DNA of 64,000 bases from the NCBI GenBank assembly GCA_016200265.1, contig JACQFE010000038.1, positions 77,539 through 141,538 of the forward strand, in the 5' to 3' direction. Both the position numbers and the translations under genes were made by a program. Below, piece after piece: positions 35,771 to 45,042 of the stretch; the first letter of the stretch is position 1; each line of letters starts with the position of its first letter. The notes under the pieces are model-generated. The model was not told the origin of the DNA, made no database searches, and was given only the letters and a program-made list of their open reading frames with translations. Origin of the DNA: Planctomycetota bacterium. Lineage in GTDB: Bacteria; Planctomycetota; Phycisphaerae; UBA1845.

Positions 35771-36943
35771 CTACGGCCAAAGAAGCGAGCGATCGATCTG
35801 TGAAAGTTGTGTTCGACCGGTCAGCGCCATGGCCATTCGCAGTTCCGACTGGAGTAATCTTGTCACGTGCGCAACACCTTCGGCTCCGGCAACCGAAAGT
35901 CCAAACAAATAAGGTCGTCCGATGAATACCGCCGACGCTCCGTGCGCGAGTGCTTTCAACACATCCGTGCCTCGTCGCACGCCGCCATCAAAAAGGACTG
36001 GAAGTCGGCCGGCAATCGCCTCGATGACTTCGGGAAGCGCATGAATCGTCGAAGGAACCGTATCCAGGTTTCGGGCGCCGTGATTTGAAACGATGATTCC
36101 ATCAACGCCCGCCGATACGGCTTGCGCGGCATCCTGGGACGACAAAATTCCCTTGAGCAGGATGGGTAATCGCGTCATCGACCGCAGCCAGTCAATGTCT
36201 TTCCATGAAAGCGATGCATCAAGAACGGCGCTGTAGATCTCCTGTTCGTGGGGTCGATGTGACGCAGTGGCCGCATCGGACCCAAGCCCGCGCAAATGGA
36301 CCCGTTCGATGCCAGGAGGCAAGGCCCAACCACTTCGCAGCTCGCGGCTGCGCGAACCAAGAACCGGTGTGTCCACCGTTACCACGAGCGCCCGACACCC
36401 CGCCTGCTCCACACGCTCCACCAGTTCCGCGGTAAAACCTCGGTCTTGCTGGACATAGAGTTGGAACCACAACGACGACGTGCATTTGGCCGAAACTTCT
36501 TCGATCGCCACAGTCGCAAATGAACTGACGACCCAAAGCGAATTGGCCGCGGACGCTCCCCGCGCGGTTTCCAATTCTCCCTCCGGATGGAACAGCCGGT
36601 GGTATCCCGTGGGTGCGAGCAAGATTGGACTGGGGATTTCGCAACCCCAAAGAGTCAGTCGAGTGTCAATGTGCGATACATCGACGAGAACGCGCGGCCG
36701 GACCTTGATCCGATCGAAATCTTCGCGGTTCCATCGCAGGGTGATCTCATCACCGGCGCCGCCCGAAAGATAATCCCAGACTTCGGGCCGAAGCACTCGT
36801 TTAGCGGCGTGTTCGAAATCATCCACCGTGATGAATGGAGTTCGGTCTGCGTCGCTTGAGAGCGGAATGCCTTCCGCGAGAGGTTGGTTCGCCGCTGCCG
36901 TTTCCTTGGCTCGGTTGGACACATCTCGATACATTGACGCCAT
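35771..36943 (-). CDS. FMN-dependent alpha-hydroxy-acid oxidising enzyme
   Basis: This TIM-barrel flavoenzyme belongs to the lactate dehydrogenase/lactate oxidase/glycolate oxidase family, which oxidises 2-hydroxy acids to 2-oxo acids. The family signature VSNHGARNLD holds the catalytic His and the substrate-binding Arg; LLAPTGYHRLFHPEGE, PILLKG and DGGVRRGTDVLKALAHGA hold the flavin-binding residues. The 390-residue length is normal. The substrate cannot be fixed from sequence. It heads a unit with the histidine kinase (12 bases further) and the NtrC-type regulator. ATG 36943 and ATG 36934 are both possible starts. Confidence 0.9.
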   Translation of the reverse strand: MASMYRDVSNRAKETAAANQPLAEGIPLSSDADRTPFITVDDFEHAAKRVLRPEVWDYLSGGAGDEITLRWNREDFDRIKVRPRVLVDVSHIDTRLTLWGCEIPSPILLAPTGYHRLFHPEGELETARGASAANSLWVVSSFATVAIEEVSAKCTSSLWFQLYVQQDRGFTAELVERVEQAGCRALVVTVDTPVLGSRSRELRSGWALPPGIERVHLRGLGSDAATASHRPHEQEIYSAVLDASLSWKDIDWLRSMTRLPILLKGILSSQDAAQAVSAGVDGIIVSNHGARNLDTVPSTIHALPEVIEAIAGRLPVLFDGGVRRGTDVLKALAHGASAVFIGRPYLFGLSVAGAEGVAHVTRLLQSELRMAMALTGRTQLSQIDRSLLWP

Positions 36944-37063
36944 TATAATCGAGACTGCACTGTGCGCTTCCCGTTACGAATTGGCCTGCGTTTCAAGTGT
37001 CGAAGGAGGCGTCCAGTGAATGAATCGCCGGGTATCTCGCGATATCACGATCCCCAATGGCGC

Positions 37064-38251
37064 CTATTTTGCGAGAAGACGGCTTAGGAATCCCTTCCTG
37101 GGTTCGGCAACAGGCTCCTTGGTTGCGGCAGAGGCTTCGGTGACGATCTTCCGTGCCAGTTTGCGGATTGCAGAGCGAACCGCATTGTTTTGATCGAGCG
37201 ATGCGATCGGCTTGCCGAAATCGATCGACCGTGCCACGAATTCGTAGTCGTTCGGCACCGTGGAATAGACGGGCTTGCGAACGGTCTCTTCGATATCCTT
37301 CTCCGAAAGACGCGATTTTCCGTCACCGCGATTCACGACAACCTGTATGCGGTCCTCCGGCACGCCCATTCGCTTCAATGCTTCGTAAAAGCGTTTCGCG
37401 TTTCGAATGCTCGGAACGATGAGTTGGCAGACGATCAGGATCAGATCCGCCTGACCGAATGCGGAGGCAGTGCGGGCATCGAGATGACCGGGCACATCGA
37501 CGACGACATTTTCGTAAGTGGAAGTCAAAAGTTCAATCACGCGATGAATCAGGTCCGGGGTGATCGCCTCCTGCTGTTCGACCAATTCCGGCCGCGTCAA
37601 GAGCGAGACCTTACAAGGGAGTGATGTCATTGTGGATTGCAAAATCGCGCGATCGAGGTCGCCACTCGATTCCGCAAGATCAAAGATGTTGTAGCGCGGC
37701 TCGCAATCAAAATTCAGCGCCACATCGCCAAATTGAAGGTCGAGATCCAACAGTGCGCACTCTCTCTCCACCACGCTTCCAATTTCCAATGCGAGATTGC
37801 AGGCGATCGAAGTTGCACCGGCGCCACCACTTGCCGAAGTTACACAAATGCAGCGGCTCTTGGTGTTGCTGAGAAGTCGACGGCTCGCCACTCGACCAAC
37901 GGCTGTAGCCAGATCGTTGGCATCGATCGGTTCGCACACGAACTGATCACATCCGGCCCGCATGGGTCCCAGGATTGCATCGGGACCCGACAAGTGGCTG
38001 ATGGCGATCAAGGCAAGTGCGGGATATCGCGTGGAAACCTGGTCAATGACATCGACGACCGCGTCGGGATTGGGATCCAGATGGAAGAAGATGAGATTAA
38101 TTGTGCACTCGTGCAGTATCGCAGCGAGGGCGTCCGGTGTGGCGACTTCCTTCACCAATCGAATGAAGTTCAGTCCCTTGATTTGCGACTGCAGCTCGTC
38201 CGAGGCATCCGCTTCGGTGTTGTAAAGGCATGCATGAAGTATGTTGCTCAT
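37064..38251 (-). CDS. CpaE/TadZ-like protein with degenerate Walker A
   Basis: The 395-residue protein has a pseudo-receiver domain (residues 1-125) followed by a ParA/MinD-type ATPase fold, the layout of CpaE/TadZ, which marks the site of tight-adherence pilus assembly. LLDLDLQFGDVALNF is a hallmark of CpaE. The Walker A loop reads ASGGAGATS, so both the signature Lys of the MinD class and the P-loop Lys are missing; ATP hydrolysis is doubtful. No other tad/cpa gene is in the window. It is the third gene of a minus-strand unit after two HD-domain genes, with gaps of about 35 and 42 bases. Confidence 0.85.
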   Translation of the reverse strand: MSNILHACLYNTEADASDELQSQIKGLNFIRLVKEVATPDALAAILHECTINLIFFHLDPNPDAVVDVIDQVSTRYPALALIAISHLSGPDAILGPMRAGCDQFVCEPIDANDLATAVGRVASRRLLSNTKSRCICVTSASGGAGATSIACNLALEIGSVVERECALLDLDLQFGDVALNFDCEPRYNIFDLAESSGDLDRAILQSTMTSLPCKVSLLTRPELVEQQEAITPDLIHRVIELLTSTYENVVVDVPGHLDARTASAFGQADLILIVCQLIVPSIRNAKRFYEALKRMGVPEDRIQVVVNRGDGKSRLSEKDIEETVRKPVYSTVPNDYEFVARSIDFGKPIASLDQNNAVRSAIRKLARKIVTEASAATKEPVAEPRKGFLSRLLAK

Positions 38252-38293
38252 GTCGTCTTCTCTCTATTCACTCATTTGAGATCGGTTGCATCG

Positions 38294-39238
38294 TCATACT
38301 GGCACGGGTTTTGGTGTTGCTGACGTCGTCTGGCGCTGCACGACCCTGCCCAGCGCGCCGACCACTTCGGGATCCAACGCGGAATCTCGGCGGAGTTCAC
38401 GAACGGCGTTTTGGGGCGACAACCGTGTGCCGTGCTCAATCATGGTCAATTCGTCGTATGCACAGACGGCAGTAATAATTCTTGCCCCAAGTGGAGTTTC
38501 AGGAGGTCCGGACGATTCGGCGTCCTCATCTTCCACGACGTGGGCGTCATGGGTGAGAAGTGGAACAGCTCCATGAAGAACTTCGCCGAGTGAATGGACC
38601 AGATCCACGCCGAGGAACGTATGTTTGTCGCTCTTTCCCGGCTGAGCTTCCAATGATCCAACGGCGCGATTGATGAGTTTGGTGGTGATCTCGACTTTGC
38701 CCAGGTCATGAAGCAGGGCGCCAACGCGGATGTCATCAATCTGCTTTCGTGAGAGCCGCATTTCCTCTGCGACCGACTGACAAAGCTCGCCAACACGCAA
38801 AGATCGTGATTTGATTTTGAGGTTGCCGCTTTGCAGATAGCGAGTGAGCACCTCGACCACGCCGACGTAGGCGTCATGTAACTCTTCGACTTTTGCCGAT
38901 CGCTCGTCGCATAGCGTACCTACGAGGATCGCGGTAAGTCCCAATACCCCGGCCCAGACCGTGATCGCGAGACCCATTAACACCGGTGAATTGAATGAGG
39001 TGAAGCCTTTGTGATCGATGGTGGCCGTGATGGTTACGCCGAGCGTGCATAGCAATGCGAGAACTCCGGCACTGCTCCGTCCGAGAAAGTAACCGCTCAA
39101 AACGATGGGCAGGTAGAAAAGGTTCAGGGCGACCATCTTGTAACCACCCATGCGATACATCAGGTAGGTCATGCCCAGACACACCACGATGAGCATGACT
39201 TCCAGGATCGTTCGTTCTTTCGGCTCGCGTAGATTCAT
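38294..39238 (-). CDS. Membrane protein with degenerate HD-GYP domain
   Basis: Four membrane segments occupy residues 10-105. The C-terminal half follows the HD-GYP fold: HDLGKVEITTKLINR keeps the HD pair, and LGARIITAVCAYDELT keeps the last helix. But the HHE-x-x-D-G-x-G-Y-P segment is replaced by THDAHVVEDEDAESSGPP. Without the HHE metal ligands and the GYP loop it is unlikely to cleave cyclic di-GMP and may act as a sensor or partner of the full HD-GYP protein encoded 35 bases upstream. It is followed by the CpaE-like gene. At 314 residues it is otherwise intact. Confidence 0.8.
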   Translation of the reverse strand: MNLREPKERTILEVMLIVVCLGMTYLMYRMGGYKMVALNLFYLPIVLSGYFLGRSSAGVLALLCTLGVTITATIDHKGFTSFNSPVLMGLAITVWAGVLGLTAILVGTLCDERSAKVEELHDAYVGVVEVLTRYLQSGNLKIKSRSLRVGELCQSVAEEMRLSRKQIDDIRVGALLHDLGKVEITTKLINRAVGSLEAQPGKSDKHTFLGVDLVHSLGEVLHGAVPLLTHDAHVVEDEDAESSGPPETPLGARIITAVCAYDELTMIEHGTRLSPQNAVRELRRDSALDPEVVGALGRVVQRQTTSATPKPVPV

Positions 39239-39273
39239 AATATCAATCCCAACCGCCTTGAAACTGTCCCACG

Positions 39274-40755
39274 TCAGTCTGTTGTCGCAGCGAAATCCGG
39301 CTCCAAGTTCGCCTTGGGGGATTTGGTCGTCGCTGCGCTTCCCAAAGTCATTCGATCGTTTTTATTTGTCCCACTCGCCGTTGTTTCGGGGTCGGTCGGC
39401 TTGTTCGAATTTTCCTCGTCCGTGGCGTAGCGTCGTGCGATTTCCGCGAAACGCTCGGACAGCGTGAGCCAAACTTCCACAAGGTCGGGGTCGAATTGCT
39501 TGCCAGCGCCGCTGCGAATCAGCTCCACGCTATCCTCGTGCGATTTCGGAGCTTTGTAGACGCGTCGCGAACACAATGCGTCGTACACGTCCACGATGGC
39601 GACGATTCGCGCGGAAAGCGGAATCTGTTCACCTTTCAGGCCATTCGGATAGCCTCCGCCGTCCCACCATTCGTGATGACACATGGCGATTTCGCGGGCC
39701 ATTTCCAGGAAATTTGAGCGTCCCAAACGCTGCTCGATCTCGCGTAGACAATCACTGGCGATACGGCAATGCGTTTCCATTTCGCTTCGCTCGGCGCTCG
39801 TGAAGCGTCCCGGCTTGAGCAAAATTCGATCTTCGATGCCGACTTTGCCAATGTCGTGAAGCACCGAGGATGATCCCAGGTTGCGGACGTAGGTCGGCGT
39901 GACAGTTTGCGCGTATTTCGGATTTCGACTCAAGGTCTGGGCAAGCATCGTGGAGTAAACGGAAATTCGTTCGAGGTGGTCACCAGTGGCGCTATCGCGG
40001 GATTCCGCTAGCTTGGCCAGCCCGAAGATGACGGCGTCGCGCGTTCGCACGACATGCTGACGCTGGCGATTCCCGTCCGTTTCCGCCTTGGAAAGATTTC
40101 GCGACGAACGCTCGTGGAGCCTTGACAAGAGCAAATAACTGAAGATCCCCAGCAGGGCGCTGGTCCAAAGCCATGTGAGACCGCCGATCGCGGGGAGAGC
40201 GGCGAGCAGTGAACCGCTCTCCGCGCGAATTGGATCGGCGGTCGCATAGACCACCAGATAACCACTTCCTGTCGCGCGATGCCACGCAATCGCAGGATAC
40301 TCCTTGTCGCCAAGCGTCAGGTAGCCCGATATCGATCCTTCGCGCGCCGCGCCCCGATCGGGATCGAGAGGCGTAAATTCCGCACGGGCCGCAATCGTTG
40401 TCGGCGGAGAACCCGTTGCGCAGTCTGCCATGCGATCCACGTAGATCACTTGCTGTGCGTCACCAATGATGAGAAAGCGGGCCGGGCCTTGAGGGTGTTG
40501 ATGCGTCAGCATTTGCTCGATGGCATTGTGCTCGATTGGGTTCGCTCGGGCTTCGTGGCCTTCAGCGCCTGAGATGGCTGAAACGGAGGGTCCCCATTGT
40601 TCAAGCATGAAGGACCGAGCTTGGCGTTCCGCGTCTCGCGTAATCGTGGCGTGGATGTAGCGGTTCTGCATCACAAGTCCCACGGCGAGACACAGGCTTT
40701 GCGCGGCGATTGCCGTCGCAACGATCTGGATTTTTCCGATTCCGGAACGTCTCAT
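39274..40755 (-). CDS. Membrane HD-GYP domain protein
   Basis: HD-GYP proteins hydrolyse cyclic di-GMP. This one has a membrane segment near the N-terminus, a periplasmic sensor region of about 130 residues, a second membrane segment, and then the HD-GYP domain with all ligands: HDIGKVGIEDRILLKPGRF, CHHEWWDGGGYPNGLKGEQIP and ARIVAIVDVYDAL. A low-complexity Thr/Asn/Lys tail of about 60 residues follows. ATG 40755 is preferred because GGA precedes it; TTG 40779 is in frame. It heads a unit with a degenerate HD protein and a CpaE-like protein. Confidence 0.9.
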   Translation of the reverse strand: MRRSGIGKIQIVATAIAAQSLCLAVGLVMQNRYIHATITRDAERQARSFMLEQWGPSVSAISGAEGHEARANPIEHNAIEQMLTHQHPQGPARFLIIGDAQQVIYVDRMADCATGSPPTTIAARAEFTPLDPDRGAAREGSISGYLTLGDKEYPAIAWHRATGSGYLVVYATADPIRAESGSLLAALPAIGGLTWLWTSALLGIFSYLLLSRLHERSSRNLSKAETDGNRQRQHVVRTRDAVIFGLAKLAESRDSATGDHLERISVYSTMLAQTLSRNPKYAQTVTPTYVRNLGSSSVLHDIGKVGIEDRILLKPGRFTSAERSEMETHCRIASDCLREIEQRLGRSNFLEMAREIAMCHHEWWDGGGYPNGLKGEQIPLSARIVAIVDVYDALCSRRVYKAPKSHEDSVELIRSGAGKQFDPDLVEVWLTLSERFAEIARRYATDEENSNKPTDPETTASGTNKNDRMTLGSAATTKSPKANLEPDFAATTD

Positions 40756-41041
40756 AATTCCAACTCGTCGCGCACCCAAAGCGCCATTTGGCGGTGGCGC
40801 GCAGGGATCCTCTGAGTGAGAGTCGGAGAAGGGAGCCTAAAACTTGACGTTGGGACCGAAGGCGGTCCATTCACGGCTCCATGCGGCAAACTATCGGATC
40901 AATCGCAGGCGATAAAATTTCAATAACGGATGCAGGTCCTCTTGAACGCGGCGAATGAGCCGACTCAATTGATTTCGGTCGAGAGATTCTTCGCTGCTCC
41001 TAGAATGACCTGTTTGATGACAATGCAATGGCAAGGTTGGA

Positions 41042-41701
41042 CTACAGTGAGGTCTGCTGCACGCGGTTCTGCCATTGCTCGAGCTTTTCAATGATTCCCT
41101 CCGCGCGGCGGCGAATCGAAGCGAAATTGCTGACTGCAAGTTCCTCGGGCACAAACAGTGAACGTACAAAGCCAACACCGACGCAGCCTGCGTCGAGAAA
41201 CTCCCTGAAGTTATCGGGAGTTGCGCCGGCCGTAGGAAAGAGCTTGAGGTGTGGCAACGGCGCGAGAATAGCCTGAAGATACGCAGCACCGCCGGGGGGA
41301 GCGGGAAACACTTTCACCAAATCAGCACCCAGACGATGTGCCGTTTCCATTTCGGTCGGTGTGAAGGCTCCTAGAATGCAAGGTACTTCATGGTCATGAG
41401 CCGCGGAGATGATTTGAGGGTCTGTAATCGGCGAAACGAGAAATTTCGCGCCGTTTCGAACTGCATTTGTGGCGGCCTCTCGCGTCATTACCGTCCCCGC
41501 ACCCACCAAAACGCCGTGCAATTGGGAAAATTCCCGAATCAGATCGAGCGTGCCTGGGGTTGTGAGTGTGAATTCAAGCATTCGAAAGCCGCCTTGGTAT
41601 GCGGCCTGCATGGCGCCCCGAGCCAGATCTTGATCATTTGTGCGAATGATCGCACTGACTTTGTTTTTCTCAATTTGGGAGCAGATCCGCATTCGTGTCA
41701 T
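41042..41701 (-). CDS. eda: 2-dehydro-3-deoxyphosphogluconate (KDPG) aldolase family protein
   Basis: KDPG/KHG aldolases split 2-keto-3-deoxy-6-phosphogluconate into pyruvate and glyceraldehyde 3-phosphate, or handle a related keto acid. The TIM barrel shows the catalytic Glu in MLEFTLTTPG, LVGAGTVM, and the Schiff-base Lys in ADLVKVFPA, with FPTAGATPDNF for phosphate binding. ATG 41701 gives 219 residues, the family size; upstream in-frame ATGs exist but add no conserved sequence. No dehydratase or sugar kinase gene is adjacent, so the exact pathway (Entner-Doudoroff or uronate/galactonate) is open. Confidence 0.88.
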   Translation of the reverse strand: MTRMRICSQIEKNKVSAIIRTNDQDLARGAMQAAYQGGFRMLEFTLTTPGTLDLIREFSQLHGVLVGAGTVMTREAATNAVRNGAKFLVSPITDPQIISAAHDHEVPCILGAFTPTEMETAHRLGADLVKVFPAPPGGAAYLQAILAPLPHLKLFPTAGATPDNFREFLDAGCVGVGFVRSLFVPEELAVSNFASIRRRAEGIIEKLEQWQNRVQQTSL

Positions 41702-41967
41702 TGATTTCTCATTCATGCACATTATTGGAATCGATTGCCTTTGGTGCCGCAAGCTGCGTGAGGATCTGTTTGTGTGGCGAGAATATCGGGCGCGTTTTGA
41801 TCGGACATTCGCGAAACGTCCGAGAGCGCGGCAAATTTGTCATTCCAGTCGAGACCTCTGCGATTTCAGCCGACGTGCTTGCATGGAGAGCACGGATGCG
41901 CGCCGCGCGCTATCGCCGTTGCAGTCGTTCTCGAACTCTATTTCAATCGCAAGGGGAGACTAAGGAT

Positions 41968-43014
41968 ATGAATAGCTGGAAGATTGGATTGGCCGCCGTC
42001 ATGATCACGCTTTTCATTGGGCTAAGTTCGATCAATTGCAATCAATCCGGCGGTACGCTGGGTTCGTCAATCGACACGGGCGGAACCATTGCGCTGGACG
42101 TGTCCGCTACCTCATTTCCATTCAACGGCGTCGAGTCGGCGACAATGACAATCGTCCGGATTGACGCACTCCCTGCTGGCGCGACCCAGTGTGAATCCGA
42201 ATGCGATGACGGATTGTTCTGCAACGGCCTGGAAGTTTGCGTTGATGGCGAATGCCGGGCGGGAATCAGCCCATGCACCACAAACCAGTCATGCGACGAA
42301 GAGACCAATGAGTGCTTGAATCGGTGCGTCTCCGACGCCGATTGCAACGACGGAATCTATTGCAACGGAGCGGAGATTTGCCGGGGTGGATTGTGTGCCA
42401 CGGGGCCGATTCCATGCGGCGGCGGATTTTATTGCGTCGAGTCCAATCATTCGTGCTCAACGACTTGCAAGTCCGATGCTCAGTGTGACGACGGAGTGTT
42501 CTGCAACGGTGCGGAAAAATGCGTGGGCGGTGCATGTGCTGCTGCGGCCCCTCCCTGTGCCATGGGAGAAATTTGCGATGAAGCCGCAGGACTTTGCAAA
42601 ATGACGGATTCCGGTGGAACGGGGTCGGGCGGTAACACAAATACATATGTGGTTCTGTTCGAGGGTGAGAAGATCGTGAGTCTCACGGACGTCCAGGCAT
42701 TGTCAGCGCAGCTTCTGAGTGCTCCTGGCGTTTCGGCCGGCGATTACAAAATGATCCGATTTTTCGTCAGTGAAGGCGATCTGTCTCTAAGCGATGGCCG
42801 GACCTTCAAGATGATTGTCCCCAACGGAGCTCAGACCGGAATCAAAGTGCGATATGAGTTCTCCGTCAGCGATGGATACTCTACGCCGCTGTTACTCCAA
42901 ATCGATTCGAACAGTGCATTTCGTCGAACGCGAGCGAGCGGGAGCACATCTCTCGACGAGATCTCGGGCTTCACGTTCGCACCTGCTTCGGCCCTGCAAC
43001 TCAGTGGTGAATAA
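41968..43014 (+). CDS. Cys-rich repeat lipoprotein
   Basis: ATG 41968 has a strong AAGGGGAG and AAGGA upstream and gives a lipoprotein signal peptide ending SSINCNQSGG, so the Cys at about position 23 should be lipidated. Residues 70-215 hold Cys-rich repeats (CDDGLFCNGLEVC, CNDGIYCNGAEIC, CDDGVFCNGAEKC), the same family as in the broken gene at 46342-49106. The last 120 residues form a beta-rich domain of the DUF4382-like kind seen in lipoproteins, which I assign weakly. It would be tethered to a membrane. The two tandem hairpins at 43057-43109 follow it. Confidence 0.8.
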   Translation: MNSWKIGLAAVMITLFIGLSSINCNQSGGTLGSSIDTGGTIALDVSATSFPFNGVESATMTIVRIDALPAGATQCESECDDGLFCNGLEVCVDGECRAGISPCTTNQSCDEETNECLNRCVSDADCNDGIYCNGAEICRGGLCATGPIPCGGGFYCVESNHSCSTTCKSDAQCDDGVFCNGAEKCVGGACAAAAPPCAMGEICDEAAGLCKMTDSGGTGSGGNTNTYVVLFEGEKIVSLTDVQALSAQLLSAPGVSAGDYKMIRFFVSEGDLSLSDGRTFKMIVPNGAQTGIKVRYEFSVSDGYSTPLLLQIDSNSAFRRTRASGSTSLDEISGFTFAPASALQLSGE

Positions 43015-43056
43015 TTCGAATTGGGTTCAACCTAGGGCACATTGCATTCAACCGCA

Positions 43057-43109
43057 GCGTCGGGCCTTGTGCCCGACGCCGGAATTCCCCGTCACCCAAA
43101 AGAGGTGAC
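43057..43109. terminator. Two tandem hairpins after the Cys-rich lipoprotein gene
   Basis: GCGTCGGGC (43057-43065) and GCCCGACGC (43071-43079) form a perfect 9-bp stem with a CTTGT loop. GTCACC (43091-43096) and GGTGAC (43104-43109) form a second, weaker one. They lie between convergent genes. The first shares its arm sequence with the hairpin at 32649. Confidence 0.5.
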
Positions 43110-43185
43110 GCTACAGCTGACTCTGAAATGCCTTGGGAATTCAGCTGAGTGACTTGGGGCGAACGCTTCAACGTCGCACCGGGTT

Positions 43186-44781
43186 TCAGACGGCCGCGAC
43201 GTACTCGGCGGCGTCGGCGAACCGGCCTCGGACCGCATCGAATTCGCTCTCGCAATTCAGAAATGCTCTGACAATCACGGGATCGAAATGGGCGCCGGAC
43301 TCTGACTGAATGATTTCCACGGCCGCCGCGTGCGATTTCGCCGCCTTATAGCGACGGTGACTGGTGATCGCATCGTACGCGTCCACCAGAGTCACGATTC
43401 GGGCCGCCAGCGGAATCTGTTCGCCCTTGATTCGTCGCGGATACCCTTTGCCATCCCAGCGTTCATGGTGGCAATAGGCAATATCAATGCACATGCGGAG
43501 CAGCGGAACCGGATGCGCGGGATCCAAGGCTTCGGAGAGGACGCGCCGGCCAATGTCCGTGTGCGTCTTCATGATATTGTATTCCTCGTCTGTGAGCTTG
43601 CCGGGCTTGGTCAGGATGTCGTCCGGAATGCCGACCTTGCCAATGTCGTGCAGTGGCGAGGCCTGCACGAGATTATCAACGAATTCGTCATTGATTCGAT
43701 CGGAATATTCGGAATTTCGCAGCACCTTGGCAAGCACGCGGGATAGCTTTGACACACGCTCAATGTGCTTCGTGGTTTCTTCATCGCGATATTCCGCCAG
43801 CCTGCCGACGGTATTGAGAAGAACCTGAACGGATTGCTGTAAGCGCATCCGTCGCCGCATGTTGTCGAGCGCAATTGCGGCCGCATCGGCGATCGAACGG
43901 ATGCAGTCCACTTCATCGTCCGCGAACGGAACGTCATCTCCGCGGTCTGTGACGTTCAGCACGCCGATGATGCCTTCCTGCGTTTTCAGGGATGTGGAGA
44001 CGAGCGGAGTACTGACAAAAGTGTCGCGTTCGTAGGACCGTTCGTCGGACGCGATGCCGGATCCATACGCGCGGCCCGAGTAGGTTTTACCAGTGCGAAA
44101 GACCTGTCCAGTGACCCCTTCCACCTGCTTGATTTGAAACTGTTGGGCCGGCTTGTTTTCAATGCCGACGGCTCGTTCGCAGATGAGCTGATCGCCGGAG
44201 GTGTCCGCCAGGAACAAACTGATTCGTTTGGCGCCGATGGTCTGCTCGACGCACCGAATGAGAAGATCGAGGATTTCATCCTTTTCGTGAGCGCGGTTGA
44301 GATCACGCATGAATTCGTAGAGGAAGCGCAGACGGCGCGTCTTCAGCTCGACTTCGGCCTCGAGGCGAGTGTTGAGTTGATCTAGATCCCTGCGGGCGGA
44401 CGCTAGACGATGGACCGTCCGCACTCGGGCTAGCAGTTCGGACACGTCGAATGGCTTGAAGAGATATTCCTGAGCACCCGCATCCAGTCCGCGAACCACG
44501 TCCTGCGAACTCGATCGGGCCGTCAACATGATAATGGGGATCGGTGCGGTCGAGGCCTGCCTTTTCAGGGCGTGGGTAAGCTGGATTCCGTCCATGACGG
44601 GTAATCCGATGTCCATGATGATAACGTCCGGCAACTCATTCGAGGCGACCCGCAATCCAGTCGGACCATCGCCAGCTTCCAGGACTTTGAATCCCATGGC
44701 TCGAAGGTGTGCGTTGAGGATGAAGCGCAACTCGCTTTCATCTTCAATCACCAGGATTGTGCCGTGATCTTGTTCGGGCAT
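43186..44781 (-). CDS. Response regulator with REC, GAF and HD-GYP domains
   Basis: The 531-residue protein has a receiver domain (residues 8-125, phospho-acceptor in IIMDIGLPVMDG), a coiled linker, a GAF domain at about 165-315 and a full HD-GYP domain: ASPLHDIGKVGIPDDIL, CHHERWDGKGYPRRIKGEQIP, ARIVTLVDAYDAI. It should be a soluble cyclic di-GMP phosphodiesterase under the control of a histidine kinase and a small ligand. No kinase is adjacent. With the proteins at 39274 and 38294 it makes three HD-type proteins within seven kilobases. The start ATG 44781 is the only good one. Confidence 0.92.
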   Translation of the reverse strand: MPEQDHGTILVIEDESELRFILNAHLRAMGFKVLEAGDGPTGLRVASNELPDVIIMDIGLPVMDGIQLTHALKRQASTAPIPIIMLTARSSSQDVVRGLDAGAQEYLFKPFDVSELLARVRTVHRLASARRDLDQLNTRLEAEVELKTRRLRFLYEFMRDLNRAHEKDEILDLLIRCVEQTIGAKRISLFLADTSGDQLICERAVGIENKPAQQFQIKQVEGVTGQVFRTGKTYSGRAYGSGIASDERSYERDTFVSTPLVSTSLKTQEGIIGVLNVTDRGDDVPFADDEVDCIRSIADAAAIALDNMRRRMRLQQSVQVLLNTVGRLAEYRDEETTKHIERVSKLSRVLAKVLRNSEYSDRINDEFVDNLVQASPLHDIGKVGIPDDILTKPGKLTDEEYNIMKTHTDIGRRVLSEALDPAHPVPLLRMCIDIAYCHHERWDGKGYPRRIKGEQIPLAARIVTLVDAYDAITSHRRYKAAKSHAAAVEIIQSESGAHFDPVIVRAFLNCESEFDAVRGRFADAAEYVAAV

Positions 44782-45042
44782 AAGGATTAGCGACTCCGCG
44801 CTTACAGGGACAGGCTGCGAACGTGACCCACATTTGGACTAAGTGACGTCGATTGACCCTGCAATTCTGGTTTGGGGTCCGCAGCGACATCATTCCATCG
44901 GCAGGCAGCGAACGCAGGTTGCCTATGACTCATCCTGTCGGGCGAGTAAATTCCTGCGAGGTCCGAGAACAAGAAATCGTCCGAAAATGAGGCGCATCAA
45001 ACTTGGATGCGATACCTGGGGCTCTAACGGCAATGTGAGGGG

